From NCBI GenBank assembly GCA_041395725.1, contig JAWKZW010000001.1:2666001-2730000 (forward strand): DNA of 64,000 nucleotides, written 5' to 3'. Under the pieces are notes generated by a model. It saw nothing but the letters and a program-made list of their open reading frames with translations. It had not been told where the DNA came from and did not search any database. This stretch comes from Gammaproteobacteria bacterium. Its GTDB lineage: Bacteria; Pseudomonadota; Gammaproteobacteria; Pseudomonadales; Pseudohongiellaceae. A program made the position numbers and the translations under genes. Positions 60,480 through 64,000 of the stretch are shown here, in pieces (the stretch's first letter is position 1; every line of letters begins with the position of its first letter).

Positions 60480-61043
60480 ACAATTTGAGGAGGCGAATTC
60501 TGGTCATTTTCGGCTCAATTGTCAAGAATTCTGCCCGGCCCGCGAGGTGGGTCAGACGTTGATCACACGTTAAGTCGGCGAAGGTGGCCAGTACCCTAGG
60601 TTTCATGCGGGTTCCCGGTTTTTTGAGGTTCGAAAATTCCGGGTCGGTACCCCCAAAAGTACCCCCTTCCGCAGCGGCTTTGATTGGACCCTGATAGCGC
60701 TTGCTGGATACTGCCCAAGAAGTTCAATTTCATCCTTGCTGAAACGAAAGTCCGGAAAGATGAAATTCCTGCGCCCTAGTGCCTGATCCTGCCAGAATTC
60801 AGTATGATTAAGCAAATCGTTTCCTTGGATGATGTAGGGCTGGTGGCTGCTTGCTCCTGGAGCTCTCATTGGGCAGGTTGTTTCCCCAAGCCCGGTCGGA
60901 TGGTCGGTTACAGCGTAGAGTTCAGCCATCAGCTTTCTAGTTCCGCTGCATCCATCGGGTCACCGCTGCTTTCATGGCGGCAGGGCAGTGCATCATGATT
61001 CGATGCTCATGTTGTTCTCAGTTGTGCGAGTCCTCAACCGTTG
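60480..61043. other. Region without a clear gene, right of the tRNA
   Basis: A minus-strand frame of 108 codons (60603-60929) has no family I know and may be a decayed mobile-element gene. GTACCCCCAAAAGTACCCCC at about 60650 is a short direct repeat. Confidence 0.35.
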
Positions 61044-61298
61044 TCAGTAGCGCTTGATGTTGTCGACCCACTTCCGCAGTTCATCAATGCCTTCCTCGTC
61101 GAGCTCATAGATTCGCCACTGAGCTGCTATGCGAACTCGCACCAGCCTGGCAGTGCGTAGTGCCTTCAGGTGTTGCGAGATGGCCGGTGCGCTGATATCG
61201 AATCGTCCGGCAATTTCACCGGACGACAGGGGACCCTGCGCCAAGGTCTCGATGATCCGGCGGCGGGTGGGATCTGCAAGAGCAGCAAAGCTGTCCAT
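61044..61298 (-). CDS. ArsR-family winged-helix regulator (84 aa)
   Basis: ALADPTRRRIIETLAQGPLS, EIAGRFDISAPAISQHLKAL and VRIAAQWRIYELDEEG follow the ArsR fold. No metal-binding cysteine is seen. It is of the short autorepressor type often linked to a neighbouring SRPBCC or glyoxalase gene, but none is nearby. Confidence 0.85.
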   Translation of the reverse strand: MDSFAALADPTRRRIIETLAQGPLSSGEIAGRFDISAPAISQHLKALRTARLVRVRIAAQWRIYELDEEGIDELRKWVDNIKRY

Positions 61299-61567
61299 TT
61301 TATGATAATGTTGGTTTTGCTTAATTAAGTCAATCGTACATCATTCGGCGTGCTGATTACATTCGATGCAACACCCTGCGGGAGGCGGACCGCTATAGGG
61401 GCTTCGATCGCCGAGCACTCTTGGTTTGGATGCCACCGCAAGAGTGCTGCCCAGCCGCCGAAGTATGATAAAAGGGATGCGTCTATCGATCCCATCCTCG
61501 GCTAGACAGCCGGGAGTTCGATCATGATGATCGTACTGTGGTGGCGCTGATCGAGAGGACATAGCGC

Positions 61568-62452
61568 ATGGAGATACGCCACCTTCGATATTTCATCGCC
61601 GTCGCCGAAGAATTGCACTTCAGTCGTGCTGCCGAACGACTGAATATCGAGCAATCTCCCTTGTCGCGCACCATCAAGCAACTCGAAACCGAACTGGGAG
61701 CCGTACTGTTCGACCGTGCCAGCCGGGGTACACGGCTGACTTGGGCCGGCCAGGTATTCCTGGAGGATGCCCGCCGTGTCTTGTTAGGCATTGATCAGGC
61801 CAAGGCTAACGTCAAAGCTGCCGCTACGGGCTATCGCGGCACACTGCGTATTGCATTGTCCGACGGCATCGCTCGCAGTCGTTTGACCACATTACTGGCG
61901 CTTTGCCGGGAAGAGGAGCCGGAAGTCGAGATCCGCCTGTTTGAGACACCTCTCTCGCAGCAACTGAAAGGTCTCCGCAGTGATCTGTATGACGCCGGCT
62001 TCGCGCTGTCCGATGACGTAGTCGACGGTATCGTCGCCGAGCCGGTCTGGCATGATGCTTTGGTAGTGGCTGTACCAATCAGACATCCCCTATTGGTGCA
62101 TAAGCGAGTACCCCTGCATGAAGTCATGAACTACCCGCTGGTACTCTGCCGCCCGGAAGTTTGCCAGGGATGTAGCCAACAACTGGACCGCCTACTCAAT
62201 TTGGTTGATGCGCAACCCGTCGTAGCAGAGCGTGTAGCCACGCATGATTTGATGCTGACATTGGTGGCTGCGGGCTATGGGGTCGGCTTCTCCAACATGG
62301 CCCGGCTTGAAGCCTCCCATCATAAGGACGTCATTATCAGACCGCTGGCGGGCAACCCGTTCATGATGACGACCTACCTGCTACGGCCAGACAGTGATCC
62401 GTCCGAGCAGTTGAACAGCTTCATGCACCGCGTAAATCACGTCGGATCGTGA
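61568..62452 (+). CDS. LysR-type transcriptional regulator (294 aa)
   Basis: The N-terminal helix-turn-helix is MEIRHLRYFIAVAEELHFSR then LNIEQSPLSRTIKQLETELG. The effector domain includes LRIALSDGIARSRLTTLLAL and a CRPEVCQGCSQQ stretch with three Cys, a possible redox or metal feature. The type is common on integrative elements of beta- and gammaproteobacteria. GAGG lies upstream of ATG. The target is unknown. Confidence 0.85.
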   Translation: MEIRHLRYFIAVAEELHFSRAAERLNIEQSPLSRTIKQLETELGAVLFDRASRGTRLTWAGQVFLEDARRVLLGIDQAKANVKAAATGYRGTLRIALSDGIARSRLTTLLALCREEEPEVEIRLFETPLSQQLKGLRSDLYDAGFALSDDVVDGIVAEPVWHDALVVAVPIRHPLLVHKRVPLHEVMNYPLVLCRPEVCQGCSQQLDRLLNLVDAQPVVAERVATHDLMLTLVAAGYGVGFSNMARLEASHHKDVIIRPLAGNPFMMTTYLLRPDSDPSEQLNSFMHRVNHVGS

Positions 62453-62941
62453 AAATTCGCATGTAGCCATTCTTTTTTTGTCTGACATTAGACCTGCCAG
62501 GCAACACACCGCCGCTTCTTCCCAAGAGATTGTGACCGGCCCAGGTCCATCGCACCAGCGGTGCATACTAAAGACAGTCCTTGTGGCGGCCAGTCGTGGT
62601 CGCGTGGTCTCAGGTACAAGAGGAGTGGATCAGCATCCAGACACCAAAAGTCTGGCTCGGTTGATCGATCTGCACTGGATCTGGCTCAGATACGACAGGT
62701 CTTTACTTGAGAGAGACATCTTCCAACACTGATTCGTGGCGTGGGACAGCCAGCACTAGTAGCGAAGAATCCAAGACAAATGGGGTGTTGCAGCACTTCC
62801 TATATTGCCTTATCGCTACTGGCCATTGACGTCAGTCTACCCATGTGTGAACTGCTGTCCAGTGAGGAAGGTACCTCCTCTACTGGCTTGGGGAACTGTC
62901 GCTAACACTTTGCCAGGAGGGCCAGGTGGCTGGAACGAACA
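62453..62941. other. Intergenic region without a clear gene
   Basis: 489 bases; short frames only, none with family features. Confidence 0.4.
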
Positions 62942-63688
62942 ATGGGCAAGAACAATGACACTCAGCATACCAAAATCTTTTATCGACCAATCGAAGCCGC
63001 GATTCGGTGGAGCAGCTTGATGCGGGTTGAAGCCAGGATTCTTCGTGAATTCGCCGGGAAGTGCGTGCCAGGCCCAAATGATTTCCCAAGGTGGCCGGGG
63101 CTCAAGCTCAACATCGAACGCATCCTGGATGGCCTCAGAAACGGTGAACTGCATTACGGAAAAGGCGGCGTTACTCGCGACGATCCAGCACTACTCGACG
63201 ACCCTGATCTCACCATTCGCCATGTCGATCTCAAAGCCTGGATGTCCCAATTCTATCCCGATCAAAAACCTGAATTTCTGTTCGACGATATGGAGCGACA
63301 ACTGCACCCCGCTATCAGCGCGGACACCATGCAAGTCTTGCTGGCCGATCGTGAAGCGCTGAAACTGAGGATTGCCGACATGGAACAAAGTTTACAGATC
63401 CTGCAGGATAAACATCGCCTACTGAGCGAACAGAGCAAAAATCAGGAAGCGGCTGAGCGTGATATTTCGACCAGAAGCGAGGCCACCTATCTCAGCATCG
63501 TCGGCGGTCTGTTGACGTTGCTGCTTGGTCAATCTCCTAGCGGCAAGCGCTACTCTTCATTTAACACCACTGATTCCATAATAAGCACATTGCTGGCCTA
63601 CTACCCAGGCCGTCCAGGGCTCAGCGAAAGAACCTTGTGGTCGAAGTTCAAGGCTGCCAAACAACATATCAATACCGATCCATACTGA
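62942..63688 (+). CDS. Mobile-element hypothetical protein preceding AlpA (248 aa)
   Basis: IFYRPIEAAIRWSSLMRVEA at the start and FPRWPGLKLNIERILDGLRN then GELHYGKGGV match a family of about 250 residues found ahead of AlpA-type regulators on integrative elements. A coiled coil (LADREALKLRIADMEQSLQI) lies mid-protein, and the C-terminus includes FNTTDSIISTLLAYYPGRPG then LSERTLWSKFKAAK, probably DNA-binding. The function is unknown. Confidence 0.65.
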   Translation: MGKNNDTQHTKIFYRPIEAAIRWSSLMRVEARILREFAGKCVPGPNDFPRWPGLKLNIERILDGLRNGELHYGKGGVTRDDPALLDDPDLTIRHVDLKAWMSQFYPDQKPEFLFDDMERQLHPAISADTMQVLLADREALKLRIADMEQSLQILQDKHRLLSEQSKNQEAAERDISTRSEATYLSIVGGLLTLLLGQSPSGKRYSSFNTTDSIISTLLAYYPGRPGLSERTLWSKFKAAKQHINTDPY

Positions 63689-63797
63689 CTGCAATTGCAG
63701 GCCCGTCTTCTGCAATTGCAGTGCAATGCGTACCGTCAGGGCATGAAATGGCGAGCACGTTCCTCAACACGCTAACGAGCGTCCAGGAGTGCTCAAT

Positions 63798-64000
63798 ATG
63801 TCCTCACAATCTCTCCCGACACAACCGGTCGAACGCCGCATCTTGCGCCGTGCCGAGGTTGAAGCCAAGACCGGCTTCAAGCGCGCGCACATTTACAACC
63901 TGATGAAAGCGGGCAAATTTCCCAAGGCGCTGCGCCTTGGTGTGCGCGCCGTGGGCTGGGACGCTGCCGAAATCGACCAGTGGATCGAAGACCGCCTCAA
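63798..64000 (+). CDS. alpA: AlpA-family regulator, cut by the window edge
   Basis: RRAEVEAKTGFKRAHIYNLM then KAGKFPKALRLGVRAVGWDA and EIDQWIEDRL is the standard AlpA (phage excision regulator) helix-turn-helix. GGAG lies nine bases before ATG. The last codons are outside the window. It signals an integrative element continuing to the right. Confidence 0.9.
   Translation, partial: MSSQSLPTQPVERRILRRAEVEAKTGFKRAHIYNLMKAGKFPKALRLGVRAVGWDAAEIDQWIEDRL

Noticed and set aside
60603..60929. 108-codon minus-strand frame
   Set aside because: No family match; may be decayed, so listed only in the region note.
1..64000. CRISPR array
   Set aside because: No regularly spaced direct repeats with unique spacers and no cas genes were seen; the TCGCAA run at 30.7 kb is a simple tandem repeat.

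Overview
The window reads as chromosome of a gammaproteobacterium, probably free-living and respiratory. It carries DegQ, HtpX, CdsA, a NosR/NirI-like protein, a cytochrome-c-type nitric oxide reductase cluster with NsrR, and a sigma-54 promoter. I cannot name the genus from sequence alone.

Layout. 1-38.2 kb looks like ordinary chromosome with some acquired patches. In order it holds: a USP-like gene; a candidate sigma-54-driven small RNA (about 1460-1595); a lipoprotein; DegQ; a minus-strand amidoligase/glutamine-amidotransferase/YqaA set (4.8-6.8 kb); TerC; an ADP-ribosylglycohydrolase; a HemD-like protein; a membrane-lipid operon of metallophosphoesterase, VTT protein, CdsA and CDP-alcohol phosphatidyltransferase (11.3-14.5 kb); HtpX; a DUF2189 protein; a secreted amidase; a DksA-type zinc finger; a PucR-type regulator; a dynamin-like GTPase; an M20 peptidase; a NosR/NirI-like flavoprotein; a beta-lactamase-fold hydrolase; and SOUL, GNAT and GrpB proteins. 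Next comes a cobalt-type nitrile hydratase operon (33.7-35.4 kb) whose alpha subunit has a clear Tat signal, followed by a Tat-signal enolase-superfamily enzyme. At least seven copies of a short repeat (core TTAATCAGAGGTTCCT) lie between genes here, and one MITE-like element sits at 4.2 kb.

38,384-60,448 is an integrative genomic island. It is bounded by a perfect 50-bp direct repeat: the 3' part of a tRNA-Met gene at the left, and the intact tRNA-Met at the right next to a tyrosine integrase. A 19-bp repeat lies just inside each end and may be an integrase arm site. Cargo: an AbiE-like type IV toxin-antitoxin pair; a LysR-pirin-FMN reductase-NmrA cluster; and a complete nor module (norE-like, norF, norD, norQ, norB, norC, nsrR) with two 23-bp NsrR-type operators between norC and nsrR. 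The nor module lies between two direct 1,460-bp identical IS91-family segments, one a truncated copy and the other within a full copy. Two older IS91 fragments lie at 33 kb and 41 kb.

60.5-64 kb, beyond the tRNA, carries ArsR and LysR regulators and an AlpA-type regulator with an upstream partner gene. This looks like the start of a second mobile element running off the window.
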